Assembly (NCBI RefSeq): GCF_900102335.1
Contig: NZ_FNBM01000001.1
Coordinates: forward strand, 372,001 to 436,000
Direction of reading: 5' to 3'
DNA: 64,000 nt
From: Phytopseudomonas seleniipraecipitans
GTDB lineage: Bacteria; Pseudomonadota; Gammaproteobacteria; Pseudomonadales; Pseudomonadaceae
This document shows positions 26,556-35,238 of this stretch, piece after piece. A program made the translations under genes and the position numbers. Under the pieces are notes generated by a model. It worked only from the letters and a program-made list of their open reading frames with translations, searched no databases and had not been told where the DNA came from. Numbering within the stretch: the first letter of the stretch is position 1; every line of letters starts with the position of its first letter.

Positions 26556-27542
26556 TTGAAAAATTCTGATCCAAAAACGGTTTTCTCTATGTCCAATGTG
26601 GTTGGCGCTGCGCCATTGGTAACCGTCGCGATGAAGGAAGAAGAGCTCTTCCCAATCCGTGAAGTGGCCCGTTTGACCGGGGTAAACCCGGTGACGTTGC
26701 GTGCTTGGGAAAGGCGCTACGGCCTGATCCAGCCGGTGCGAACCGACAGCGGTCATCGTCTGTACTCGCAGGCTGACGTCGAGACAGTACGTAGTGTGCT
26801 TGCCTGGATCGAGCGCGGCGTTCCGGTTAGCAAGGTGGGGCGTATCTTTGCCCGTCACGGCGCGAACGAGGGTAACGCAGCGCCTACCTACGAATCGGCC
26901 ACGTCGGGTGAGTGGTCGCAGTGGCAGAGCCGCCTGCTGGACGCTGTGCAGGCATTCGATGAAGTGGAGCTGGATCGGGTCTATGGGCAGGTATTTTCCA
27001 GCTACCCGCTTTCGGTGACGTTCCAGGACGTGATCATGCCGCTCTGGCGCCAGCTGCTATTGCGCTACGGCCGCCCCGGATACGGCAGCGAGTGGTTGTT
27101 TCTCGACACCTTCCTGCGCGGTCGGGTGCTGCAGCGGCTGCACAATCTGCGTGACCAGGCTGCCGAGCGGATCCTCCTCGTCGCATTGCCCGGCCGCTGC
27201 CGTGAGCTGGAATTGCTGGTCACCGGTCTGCTACTGAGTCCGCTGGACGCCGCGGTTCATGTGCTTGGAATCGGCCAGTCGCTTGAAGAGCTGTCGCATG
27301 TTTGCAGCAAGTTGCGGCCCCAGGCGGTGTTGGTATTTTCTAATCAGGCGCCGGCAGCCGAAACCCCGCAGACCCTGGAGCGCCTAGCCCTGACGTTGGA
27401 TTGCCCGTTGGGACTTGTGGGCGAGGGTGCTGACTTGCTGGAGGATAACTTCCGTGGTTCGCCAATCGCATGCCTGGGTAGTGAGGGCCGTTTGATGCGT
27501 CAGCGCCTGCGCCAGTTGCTGACGGGGCGTCTCGATACCTGA
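26556..27542 (+). CDS. MerR-family regulator of the LitR/CarH type, lacking the cobalamin His
   Basis: Residues ~32-100 form a MerR winged helix (FPIREVARLTGVNPVTLRAWERRYGL, then RTDSGHRLYSQADVETVRSV). The rest (~110-328) resembles the helical-bundle plus Rossmann-like cobalamin-binding module of CarH/LitR. The position where CarH has EH in its WxnEH motif reads EWLFLDTFLRGRV here, with no histidine, so adenosylcobalamin binding is unlikely and the protein fits class II LitR of P. putida. TTG 26556 is preferred because GGAG stands five bases before it; ATG 26589 has no ribosome site. A short LOV photoreceptor gene lies just beyond. It probably controls folM, the ABM gene and itself in response to light. 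Confidence 0.78.
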   Translation: MKNSDPKTVFSMSNVVGAAPLVTVAMKEEELFPIREVARLTGVNPVTLRAWERRYGLIQPVRTDSGHRLYSQADVETVRSVLAWIERGVPVSKVGRIFARHGANEGNAAPTYESATSGEWSQWQSRLLDAVQAFDEVELDRVYGQVFSSYPLSVTFQDVIMPLWRQLLLRYGRPGYGSEWLFLDTFLRGRVLQRLHNLRDQAAERILLVALPGRCRELELLVTGLLLSPLDAAVHVLGIGQSLEELSHVCSKLRPQAVLVFSNQAPAAETPQTLERLALTLDCPLGLVGEGADLLEDNFRGSPIACLGSEGRLMRQRLRQLLTGRLDT

Positions 27543-27552
27543 GCGTGGCGCC

Positions 27553-28155
27553 CTACACCCTGTCAATTGGCCCGTAGAGGCTGCGATGCTGCTGATACAG
27601 GTAGTGCCGCAGCCCTTTGCCGTTGTCTTCATCGAGGGTCAGCTCGTAGGCAAGCAGGCCGTCGTCGGTCACGCGCACCAGGCTGCCTTGCAAAATGATC
27701 GGTGCCGGCTCGTCGATATCCATCGCCAGGCTGAAGCGCTCTGGCGGCGAGGCGTCTGCCATCTGGGCGGCCAGCAGGCCACTAAGCGACAGTTCGTGAA
27801 TGAGCAGGCTGGTCGGCTGACCGTCACGCGCCAGCAGTGCACGCGGTGGGTCGAGTGGCAGTCGCCATGAGCGATCAAACGAGCCTTCCTCGAAGATCTG
27901 CGGCACGCCGAGTTCCAGATGTGGGGTGTTTTGCTCGTCAGTTACCAAATGCGGCGTGAACGACAGACGCTGATTGTCGATATGAGCCTCGATGGTCAGC
28001 TGTTCCTTGGCGGCGCAGCTGGCGAGCAGCTCGGCGGTTTGCCGCGCGGCATCGACCTGCAGGCCCGGATCGGTTTCGACCGGGGCAGGGCTGCTTTCGG
28101 TAAGTTGTTGTATGAATTCCATTTCGAGGGGAGTTAACAACGACGAATCTTGCAT
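27553..28155 (-). CDS. Unknown protein with a degenerate PilZ-like C-terminal half
   Basis: The 200-residue protein is acidic and soluble. Residues ~92-125 (SFDRSWRLPLDPPRALL to IHELSLSGLLA) recall the two halves of a PilZ c-di-GMP site, but the Asp/Asn of [D/N]xSxxG is Glu and the arginine motif is not clear. The N-terminal half has a helical stretch (RQTAELLASCAAKEQLTIEAHI) and beta-strands like a YcgR-N domain. It lies 61 bases downstream of the LOV gene in the same direction and is probably co-transcribed with it. I do not recognise a named family. Confidence 0.5.
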   Translation of the reverse strand: MQDSSLLTPLEMEFIQQLTESSPAPVETDPGLQVDAARQTAELLASCAAKEQLTIEAHIDNQRLSFTPHLVTDEQNTPHLELGVPQIFEEGSFDRSWRLPLDPPRALLARDGQPTSLLIHELSLSGLLAAQMADASPPERFSLAMDIDEPAPIILQGSLVRVTDDGLLAYELTLDEDNGKGLRHYLYQQHRSLYGPIDRV

Positions 28156-28216
28156 GACGGCTTTCTACGCGCATTGAAGGCCAAGTTATGACAACTGGCC
28201 GCGTGTTTAGTTACCG

Positions 28217-28669
28217 TTACGAGCGCTTTTTCAGTTCGGCCAGTTCCGCCTGCAGCGTAGCCACCTGGGCTTCCAGCTTTTTAACTCGTTCTTGGTTTTG
28301 CACATGCTCACTGACGTTCTTCTGGATGCCGATGTAGTAGGTCAGCTGATCGCCTTCGTTGAACACCGGCGTGATCGATAATTCGTTCCAGAAGGGGCTG
28401 CCGTCCTTGCGAAAATTGCGAATTACCTGGCGGCATGGCTGATGGGTTCGCACGGCTTCGCGGATCAGCGCCAGAGCCGGCTGGTCACGATCGCCGGCTT
28501 GCAGGAAGCGGCAATCCTGGTAGAGGATTTCTTCGCTGCTGTAGCCCGTTAGGGCTTCGAATGCCGGGTTGGCGTAAATGAGGATGTTGTCCTCTCCCTC
28601 CTGCTCAGCGACCACGATGCCATCACTCGAGGCGTCGATGACCAATTGCAGCAGTTTGGCGTTGATCAT
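28217..28669 (-). CDS. Short LOV-domain blue-light photoreceptor
   Basis: A 150-residue protein made of one LOV (PAS) core with short flanking helices. The photoactive motif QDCRFLQAGDRDQ places the FMN-adduct cysteine at residue 53, and the flavin-contacting RNFRKDGSPFWNELSITPV and YYIGIQKNVS (Gln) segments are intact. It closely resembles P. putida PpSB1-LOV in length, motif order and Cys53. The C-terminal helix (NQERVKKLEAQVATLQAELAEL) is a coiled coil for dimerisation. No effector domain is present, so output must go through a partner, most simply the LitR-like regulator nearby. A GGGGGA ribosome site precedes ATG 28669. Confidence 0.92.
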   Translation of the reverse strand: MINAKLLQLVIDASSDGIVVAEQEGEDNILIYANPAFEALTGYSSEEILYQDCRFLQAGDRDQPALALIREAVRTHQPCRQVIRNFRKDGSPFWNELSITPVFNEGDQLTYYIGIQKNVSEHVQNQERVKKLEAQVATLQAELAELKKRS

Positions 28670-28808
28670 TTTCTACGTCCCCCAAGCATTTTCAGCAGTC
28701 TACCAGAGGCGTGGCCGGCTACCGTTTTATGCGCGTGAAACGGCAGAAAACGCCACGCCGGGCAATGCGGCATAATAGCCTGCGAAGCCCTCAAGACATG
28801 GAGTTTTA

Positions 28809-29261
28809 ATGAAAGTCGCGATACTGTCCGGTTCAGTTTACGGCACCGCCGAGGAAGTCGCCCGACACGCTGAAGGCGTGCTGAAAAAGGCAGGCCTCGA
28901 GGCTTGGCACAATCCGCGGGCGAGCCTGGAAGACGTGTTGGCATTCGGCCCCGAGAGTTTTCTGGTCGTGACCTCGACCACGGGCATGGGTGAGTTGCCG
29001 GATAATCTGCAACCGCTTTACTACGCTATTCGCGATCGCTTGCCTGCATGGCAGGGCCAGCCGGGAGGCGTGATTGCCCTGGGTGATTCGAGCTATGGCG
29101 ACACCTACTGCGCGGGTGGTGAGCAAGTGCGCGAGCTGTTTGCCGAACTGGGCGTGCTTGAGGTTCTGCCGATGCTGCGCGTAGATGCCAGCGAAAGCGT
29201 CACGCCCGAGCAGGACGCAGAACCGTGGCTTGCCGAGTTGGTTAACGCGTTGCGTAGTTAA
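28809..29261 (+). CDS. Flavodoxin
   Basis: A 150-residue FMN-binding electron carrier. The phosphate loop SGSVYGTAEEVA (7-18), the VTSTTGMGELPDN loop and LGDSSYGDTYCAGG provide the FMN contacts expected of the short-chain flavodoxin/MioC type. It is divergent from the LOV gene across 139 bases. A flavodoxin lies near the folM-folE-folX genes in P. aeruginosa too, so this neighbourhood is conserved. TGGAG precedes the ATG. Confidence 0.88.
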   Translation: MKVAILSGSVYGTAEEVARHAEGVLKKAGLEAWHNPRASLEDVLAFGPESFLVVTSTTGMGELPDNLQPLYYAIRDRLPAWQGQPGGVIALGDSSYGDTYCAGGEQVRELFAELGVLEVLPMLRVDASESVTPEQDAEPWLAELVNALRS

Positions 29262-29379
29262 GACCGTTCGTCCTACTTAACGAACAATGTGGAATTTCAT
29301 CCGGTCGGGTATAGGGAGCGCTGGCTTCTTCAATGAAAGCCAGTGAGATTCTCCACCAACTTGGATGAAAGGTGACCCC

Positions 29380-29763
29380 ATGAACAAGATGAAGATTCCT
29401 GCCCTCGTACTCAGCGGCCTGCTGGCCGGTGCTGTATTGCCTGCGGCAGCGGACACCACCGCTCCGCAAACTGGCCCGACCAATCCGTCGTCACCAGCCG
29501 TGCCGACAGAGGATCCTGGGATGGGTAGCGACGACGGCAACACCTTGCCAGGTGGCACCACCAATCCAGGCCCCAACGGCTCCACCGTTCCGGGTACCGG
29601 TACGGGCACGGGCAATGGAACTGGCATGGGCACTGACCCGATGCCTGGTGGAACCACTAATCCCGGCGGTACGGGTAGCGGCGGCTCTGGCGGCTCGCAA
29701 GGTATGGGCGGCGGCGAAGGTGGTGGCGCCGGCGGTACCGGCGGCGGTAGCGGTAGCCAGTAA
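29380..29763 (+). CDS. Secreted Gly/Thr/Pro-rich low-complexity protein
   Basis: A signal peptide (MNKMKIPALVLSGLLAGAVLPAAAD) is followed by about 100 residues composed mainly of Gly, Thr, Pro, Asn and Ser, with repeated PGGTTNPG units and a glycine-rich end (GGGEGGGAGG). No cysteine or aromatic residue occurs in the mature part, so it should be disordered. AAAGGTG precedes ATG 29380. Related small proteins occur in pseudomonads but I know no function. Confidence 0.65.
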   Translation: MNKMKIPALVLSGLLAGAVLPAAADTTAPQTGPTNPSSPAVPTEDPGMGSDDGNTLPGGTTNPGPNGSTVPGTGTGTGNGTGMGTDPMPGGTTNPGGTGSGGSGGSQGMGGGEGGGAGGTGGGSGSQ

Positions 29764-29777
29764 CCTGTGAACGTTCT

Positions 29778-29812
29778 ATGGGTGTCCCGGTGTTCAGCGC
29801 GGTGACACCCAT
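29778..29812. terminator. Hairpin after the Gly-rich protein gene
   Basis: ATGGGTGTC and GACACCCAT form a nine-base perfect stem around a 17-base loop. The T-tract is missing, so it may be only a weak terminator shared by two convergent genes. Confidence 0.5.
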
Positions 29813-29826
29813 ATGTCCGCAGTGTG

Positions 29827-31359
29827 TTAGCGAGTATTTTTGATTCCGTATTTGCGCAGCCGAACAGCGATCGCGCTATGAGACGTTTGCAGTCGAGCGG
29901 CCAACTGGCGGGTCGATGGATGACTCACGTACAGCCCTTCCAATAACTGCTTTTCAAAACTGGCAATCGCCGCGTCCAGACTCACGGTTTCGCCGCTCAC
30001 GCCTTGTTGAGCGACAGCCGTCCCCGCAATATCCAGATCGCCTATCTGTACGAGATTGCTCTCACAGATCGCCGCAGCCCGGAAGATCACGTTTTGCAGT
30101 TGCCGCACGTTGCCCGGCCAGCGATTGCCGAGCAGGGCAGGGTAGGTGTCCGGAGTCAGGCGGCACTGAGTGCGCTGTATCTGCGCGCAGGCGTGCTGCA
30201 TGAAGTGGCGAGCCAGCAACAGGATGTCCTGGCCGCGTTCGCGTAGCGGCGGCACTTGCAGGTTGAGCACATTCAGGCGGTAGAACAGGTCTTCACGAAA
30301 CTCCCCCTCGCTGACCATCCGTTCAAGGTTGCGGTGGGTGGCGCTGATGATGCGCACATCGACTTTTTCTTCCCGATCACCGCCCACTCGGCGGAACGTG
30401 CCGTCGCTGAGAAAGCGCAGGAGTTTGGCCTGCAGGTAAGGCGACATCTCACCGATCTCGTCGAGAAACACCGTGCCGTGATTGGCCAGTTCCAGCAATC
30501 CGGGTTTGCCGCCACGTTGAGCGCCGGTGAAGGCGCCAGGTGCATAACCGAACAGTTCGCTCTCGGCGAGGCTTTCCGGCAGCGCCGCGCAGTTCAAGGC
30601 CAGAAACGGGGCGCTGTGACGTGGGCTGAGGGCATGGCAGGCGCGCGCTACCAGCTCCTTGCCGGTGCCGGTTTCGCCGTGGATCAGCAAGGGCGCATCC
30701 AGGGTGGCGACGCGTTGGGCGCGGGCCTTGAGGGTACGAATAGGCAGTGAGTCGCCGAGCAGCGAGTCGAAACCTTCTGCATAGTCGTGGTGCAGCGCCG
30801 CCAGTCGAGCGCCAATGCGGCTGGGCTCGTAAAGCGTCAGCAGCGCCCCGGCCAGGTGCCCGGTTTCGGCGGTCTCGCGAATGGGCGTGGCATCCAGCAG
30901 CAGCGCCTGACCATTCAAGGTCACTTCACGCAGCGGCAGGCGGAAATGCTGATCGAGCAGTGCCTGCTGCAAGTCGGCTTCGCCGAACAACTCACCCAGC
31001 GCTTCGCCTTCAGGCTCCCGACCGCACAGTGCGATCAGCGCCGGATTGGCCAACAGCACCCGGCCTTCACCATCTACCGCCAGCACCGGGTCGCTCATCG
31101 CTGCCAGCAGGGCGTCGAGTTGCAACCGGCGGCGCTGGCCGGGAAGGATGTCGACCACGGTCACCGCCTGTACGCCGCGCACCTTGAACAGCGCATCACG
31201 CAACTCGTCGAGCACCGCTGCGCTCAGGGTAGGGGCGTCAATATAGACGTTGGGCGGCACCATCTCGACGGCGTCGAGATTGAGGTTGCGGCCGCCCAGC
31301 AGGGCGAGCACCTCCTGGGTGATGCCAACGCGATCAATAAAGGTGACGTGAATGCGCAT
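29827..31359 (-). CDS. TyrR/PhhR-like sigma54 enhancer-binding regulator
   Basis: Domains in order are an N-terminal ACT domain (IHVTFIDRVGITQEVL, residues ~2-75), a PAS domain (~80-180), a sigma54 AAA+ domain with Walker A GETGTGKE and GAFTGA (the loop contacting sigma54), and a C-terminal Fis-like helix-turn-helix (STRQLAARLQTSHSAIAVRLRKYG). This is the TyrR/PhhR layout. The start at 31359 gives the usual MRIHV opening and 510 residues. It is divergent from mdcA; in P. aeruginosa a regulator also precedes mdcA. It could activate mdc genes or an aromatic amino-acid regulon; I cannot tell which. Confidence 0.82.
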   Translation of the reverse strand: MRIHVTFIDRVGITQEVLALLGGRNLNLDAVEMVPPNVYIDAPTLSAAVLDELRDALFKVRGVQAVTVVDILPGQRRRLQLDALLAAMSDPVLAVDGEGRVLLANPALIALCGREPEGEALGELFGEADLQQALLDQHFRLPLREVTLNGQALLLDATPIRETAETGHLAGALLTLYEPSRIGARLAALHHDYAEGFDSLLGDSLPIRTLKARAQRVATLDAPLLIHGETGTGKELVARACHALSPRHSAPFLALNCAALPESLAESELFGYAPGAFTGAQRGGKPGLLELANHGTVFLDEIGEMSPYLQAKLLRFLSDGTFRRVGGDREEKVDVRIISATHRNLERMVSEGEFREDLFYRLNVLNLQVPPLRERGQDILLLARHFMQHACAQIQRTQCRLTPDTYPALLGNRWPGNVRQLQNVIFRAAAICESNLVQIGDLDIAGTAVAQQGVSGETVSLDAAIASFEKQLLEGLYVSHPSTRQLAARLQTSHSAIAVRLRKYGIKNTR

Positions 31360-31550
31360 GTGAAGACTGGCGACCAAAACGGGGATGCCAGTATGCCCGG
31401 TATGTCAGGCGTAGTTAACCGATGGCCTCGACGGGCATCGCTTTGTTGATCGTTAACCTGAGCGTAAGGAAACGGCCGCTTGCTTGATTGATGCCGCACT
31501 TGCCACGGTCCTACTGTGCCCTCACGACAGCGGAACTCGTGGAGTCTTCA

Positions 31551-33212
31551 ATGACAACAATAATATCCCCACCGCCGCAGTGGTCGCGTCGTCGCGCTGA
31601 AAAAGCGCGGCGCCTCGATCAGGTGCGCACCCTCGCCGACGGCGTGGTTCTGCCCAGCGACAAGATCGTCTCTGCCCTGGAGCTGCTGATCGCTCCCGGT
31701 GACCGGGTGGTGCTCGAAGGCAATAACCAGAAGCAGGCGGACTTTCTCTCCCGCTCTCTGGCCGAAGTCGATCCCGGCCGGTTGCACGATCTGCACATGA
31801 TCATGCCCAGCGTCAGCCGTGCCGAGCACCTCGACCTGTTCGAACGCGGCATCGCCCGCAAGCTCGACTTTTCCTTCGCCGGCCCGCAGAGCCTGCGCAT
31901 CGGCCAGTTGCTCGAAGACGGGCAGATGGAAGTCGGCGCTATTCATACCTATATCGAACTCTATTCACGGCTGCTGGTGGACCTGATCCCCAATGTGGCG
32001 CTGGTCGCCGGTTTCCAGGCCGACCGGCACGGCAACATCTACACCGGGCCGAGCACCGAAGACACCCCGGCGCTGGTCGAGCCGACCGCCTTCAGTGACG
32101 GCATCGTGATCTTCCAAGTCAACGAAATCGTCGACGAACTGCCGCGGGTGGATATCCCTGCGTCATGGGTCGACTTCGTGGTGGTGGCCGACAAGCCCTT
32201 TTACATCGAGCCGCTGTTTACCCGCGACCCGCGCCACATCAAGCCGGTGCACGTGCTGATGGCGATGATGGCGATCCGCGGCATCTACGAAAAACACAAT
32301 GTGCAGTCGCTCAATCACGGCATCGGTTTCAACACCGCGGCCATCGAGCTGATTCTGCCGACCTACGGTGAGTCGCTCGGCCTGAAAGGCAAGATCTGCC
32401 GTAACTGGACGCTCAATCCGCACCCGACGCTGATTCCTGCTATCGAGACCGGCTGGGTGGAAAGCGTGCACTGCTTTGGTACCGAGCTGGGCATGGAAGG
32501 CTATATCGCGCAGCGCCCCGATGTGTTCTTTACCGGCCGTGATGGCTCGATGCGGTCCAACCGCATGATGTGCCAGCTCGCCGGCCAATATGCCGTCGAC
32601 CTGTTCATTGGCGCGACGCTACAGGTGGATGGCGATGGCCATTCGTCCACCGTGACGCGGGGTCGCCTGGCCGGTTTTGGCGGCGCACCGAACATGGGCC
32701 ACGATCCGCGCGGCCGCCGCCACGGCACCCCGGCCTGGCTGGACATGCGCCCGGCGGACAGCGCCGCGCCGCTGCTTGAGCGCGGCAAGAAGCTGGTAGT
32801 GCAGATGGTCGAAACCTTCCAGGAGGGCGGCAAACCCACCTTTGTCGAGCAACTCGACGCCGTGGATATGGCGAAGAAGGTCGGTATGCCGTTGGCGCCG
32901 GTAATGATCTACGGCGACGACGTCACCCACCTGCTCACCGAAGAGGGTATTGCCTATCTCTACAAGGCACGCTCGCTGGAAGAACGCCAGGCGATGATCG
33001 CCGCCGTCGCCGGGGTGACCGCCATCGGCCTGCGTCACGATCCGAAAAATACCCAGCGTATGCGCCGTGAGGGCCTGATCGCGCTGCCGGAGGATCTGGG
33101 CATCCGCCGCGCTGATGCCAGCCGTGAATTGCTGGCGGCCAAGAGCATCGCCGAGTTGGTCGACTGGTCCGGTGGGCTGTACCAGCCACCTGCCAAATTC
33201 AGGAGCTGGTGA
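31551..33212 (+). CDS. mdcA: Malonate decarboxylase alpha subunit (ACP transferase)
   Basis: MdcA swaps acetyl for malonyl on the acyl carrier protein MdcC, releasing acetate and loading malonate. The 553-residue protein resembles CoA-transferases ([30 protein letters not shown] near the N-terminus; [30 protein letters not shown] and [20 protein letters not shown] later). ATG 31551 follows GGAG. First gene of mdcABCDEGH-madLM, with start/stop overlaps throughout most of the operon. Confidence 0.96.
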   Translation: MTTIISPPPQWSRRRAEKARRLDQVRTLADGVVLPSDKIVSALELLIAPGDRVVLEGNNQKQADFLSRSLAEVDPGRLHDLHMIMPSVSRAEHLDLFERGIARKLDFSFAGPQSLRIGQLLEDGQMEVGAIHTYIELYSRLLVDLIPNVALVAGFQADRHGNIYTGPSTEDTPALVEPTAFSDGIVIFQVNEIVDELPRVDIPASWVDFVVVADKPFYIEPLFTRDPRHIKPVHVLMAMMAIRGIYEKHNVQSLNHGIGFNTAAIELILPTYGESLGLKGKICRNWTLNPHPTLIPAIETGWVESVHCFGTELGMEGYIAQRPDVFFTGRDGSMRSNRMMCQLAGQYAVDLFIGATLQVDGDGHSSTVTRGRLAGFGGAPNMGHDPRGRRHGTPAWLDMRPADSAAPLLERGKKLVVQMVETFQEGGKPTFVEQLDAVDMAKKVGMPLAPVMIYGDDVTHLLTEEGIAYLYKARSLEERQAMIAAVAGVTAIGLRHDPKNTQRMRREGLIALPEDLGIRRADASRELLAAKSIAELVDWSGGLYQPPAKFRSW

Positions 33213-34090
33213 TGAACGCAGCCCATTCCAAGCGAGCGCCCCTTGCGCTCAGCGATTACCTGGCGGATCTCGCGGTAGAAGCCCTGATCGACGAGGCCGA
33301 TCTATCACCCAAACCCGGTCTGGTCGACCGCCGTGGCAGCGGAGCCCATAGCGATCTGCATCTGGGCTTGATGCACGCATCGGCCATGTCGTTGTGGCCC
33401 TGCTTCAAGACGATGGCCGAGGCCGCACTGGCCGAAGGCTGTGTGAGCCAGTCACTGCGCGACACGCTTGGCCGCATTGGCCGTGAGGGTGAGCAGGAAA
33501 TGTTGCGCGTCACCGGTGGCGTCAACACTCATCGCGGGGCCATCTGGGCGCTGGGTCTGCTCTGCGCCGGGGCGGCGCTGGATAGACGGGAGCTTGGCGC
33601 CGGCCCGGTGGCGACTCGCGCCGCGCAGATCGCCCTGTTGACGGATAGCGCGCTACCGGCGAGTGCTGTCAGTCATGGCACCGAAGTCTGCCGTCGTTAC
33701 GGCGTTCGGGGCGCTCGCGAGCAAGCCCAACTCGCCTTTCCGGCGGTGCTCCAGCATGCCTTGCCGCAGCTGTCGCGCAGCCGCGCCGCCAGTACTGGCG
33801 AGCAGAACGCTCGGCTAGACGCCTTGCTGGCAATCATGAGTCAGCTGGCGGACACCTGCGTGCTGTATCGCGCGGGTCTGCAGGGGCTGCGTTGCATGCA
33901 GGCCGGTGCGCGCGCGGTGCTCGACGCTGGTGGCGTGGCCAGCCTGGCAGGGCGGCGGCGCCTACGTGAACTGGAACATGACATGTTGAGGTTGCGTGCC
34001 TCGCCTGGCGGTGCGGCGGATCTGCTCGCCGCGGCCTTGTTTCTCGACCGCTTGCAGCATGGCCTGCCAGCGCAGATTGGGAGTCACTGA
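33212..34090 (+). CDS. mdcB: Triphosphoribosyl-dephospho-CoA synthase
   Basis: MdcB joins ATP and dephospho-CoA to make the precursor of the MdcC prosthetic group. The 292-residue protein has the family motifs [19 protein letters not shown] and [22 protein letters not shown] precedes ATG 33212, whose A is also the last base of the mdcA stop. Homologue of CitG. Confidence 0.95.
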   Translation: MNAAHSKRAPLALSDYLADLAVEALIDEADLSPKPGLVDRRGSGAHSDLHLGLMHASAMSLWPCFKTMAEAALAEGCVSQSLRDTLGRIGREGEQEMLRVTGGVNTHRGAIWALGLLCAGAALDRRELGAGPVATRAAQIALLTDSALPASAVSHGTEVCRRYGVRGAREQAQLAFPAVLQHALPQLSRSRAASTGEQNARLDALLAIMSQLADTCVLYRAGLQGLRCMQAGARAVLDAGGVASLAGRRRLRELEHDMLRLRASPGGAADLLAAALFLDRLQHGLPAQIGSH

Positions 34091-34091
34091 A

Positions 34092-34391
34092 ATGGAAACT
34101 CTGTCTTTTCAATTCCCGGCAGGGCCGCCCGCGAGTGGCCGTGCACAGGTTGGCTGCGTCGGCTCGGGGGATCTTGAAGTACTGCTTGAACCCGGCACCG
34201 ATGGCGCCCTCACGATTCAGGTGGTGACCTCGGTAAACGGCAGCGCCCCGCGCTGGCAGCAACTGTTCGAGCGCATGTTTCGTGAGCAGCAACTGCCGGC
34301 GCTGAATATCGCCATTCACGATTTCGGCGCCACGCCAGGGGTGGTTCGCCTGCGCCTGGAGCAAGGCCTGGAGGAGCTGTCCCATGACTGA
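34092..34391 (+). CDS. mdcC: Malonate decarboxylase acyl carrier protein (delta subunit)
   Basis: A 99-residue carrier that holds malonate on its triphosphoribosyl-dephospho-CoA arm. The modified serine is expected to be Ser25 in CVGSGDLEVLLEP. Unlike fatty-acid ACP it has no DSL motif. It starts one base after mdcB ends and overlaps mdcD by eight bases. Confidence 0.94.
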   Translation: METLSFQFPAGPPASGRAQVGCVGSGDLEVLLEPGTDGALTIQVVTSVNGSAPRWQQLFERMFREQQLPALNIAIHDFGATPGVVRLRLEQGLEELSHD

Positions 34392-35238
34392 TGCCACGAT
34401 CCAACGCCTGCTCGAACAGCGCAGCTTTACCGAACTTGGCGCCCGGCAACGTGCCCGCGCGTTGCTCGATGAAGGTAGCTTTCGCGAACTGCTCGATCCT
34501 TTCGCCAGGGTGGTTTCGCCGTGGTTGCCCCGGCAGGGCATCGTGCCCCAGTCCGATGACGGAGTGGTGGTCGCCAAGGGCCTGATCGACGATCAGCCGG
34601 CGGTGATCATCGCCATCGAGGGTGCCTTTCAAGGCGGCAGTCTCGGTGAGGTGGGTGGCGCCAAGATTGCCGGCGCCCTCGAATTGGCGGCCGAAGACAA
34701 TCGTAATGGCACGCCGACCCGCGCCGTGCTGCTGTTGGAAACTGGCGGCGTGCGGCTGCAGGAGGCCAACCTGGGACTGGCCGCCATCGCCGAGATTCAG
34801 GCGGCGATCATCGACCTGCGTCAGCACCAGCCGGTGATCGCCGTGGTTGCCGGGCCGGTCGGCTGCTTCGGCGGCATGTCCATTGCGGCGGGGCTTTGCA
34901 GCTACCTGCTGGTAACCCGCGAGGCGCGCCTGGGGCTCAACGGCCCGCAGGTGATCGAGCAGGAAGCCGGTATCGCCGAGTACGACTCCCGTGATCGGCC
35001 ATTCATCTGGAGCCTCACCGGCGGCGAGCAGCGCCATGCCAGTGGCTTGGTCGATGGCTACGTCAGCGATGACGTGGCTGCGATCCACAGCCAGGTACGC
35101 GACCTGTTACGGCGCGGTAAGCCGGCGCAGGAGCGCAGCCGTCGACACGCCTGGTTTCTCGAGCGTCTGCAAGGGGTCGATACCAGCGCCCAGGCTGATG
35201 CCGCTGCCGTGCGCAGCCTCTATCAGGGAGCACAATGA
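34384..35238 (+). CDS. mdcD: Malonate decarboxylase beta subunit
   Basis: MdcD and MdcE together form the decarboxylase that releases CO2 from malonyl-MdcC. The 284-residue protein has a crotonase/carboxyltransferase fold (GAFQGGSLGEVGGAKIAGALELA; GPVGCFGGMSIAAGLCSYLLV). Its start lies within the end of mdcC. Confidence 0.95.
   Translation: MTDATIQRLLEQRSFTELGARQRARALLDEGSFRELLDPFARVVSPWLPRQGIVPQSDDGVVVAKGLIDDQPAVIIAIEGAFQGGSLGEVGGAKIAGALELAAEDNRNGTPTRAVLLLETGGVRLQEANLGLAAIAEIQAAIIDLRQHQPVIAVVAGPVGCFGGMSIAAGLCSYLLVTREARLGLNGPQVIEQEAGIAEYDSRDRPFIWSLTGGEQRHASGLVDGYVSDDVAAIHSQVRDLLRRGKPAQERSRRHAWFLERLQGVDTSAQADAAAVRSLYQGAQ

Noticed and set aside
26556..27542. BrlR/BmrR multidrug-binding MerR activator
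   Set aside because: The C-terminal region lacks a GyrI-like drug-binding domain and instead resembles the cobalamin-type module of LitR/CarH.
29380..29763. CRISPR-like or tandem-repeat array in the Gly-rich gene
   Set aside because: The repeats are codon-level and irregular within a secreted protein; no equal spacers and no cas genes.
31440..31550. Sigma54 promoter before mdcA
   Set aside because: TTGCCACGGTCCTACTGTGC lacks the GG at -24; no GG-N10-GC with proper context was found.
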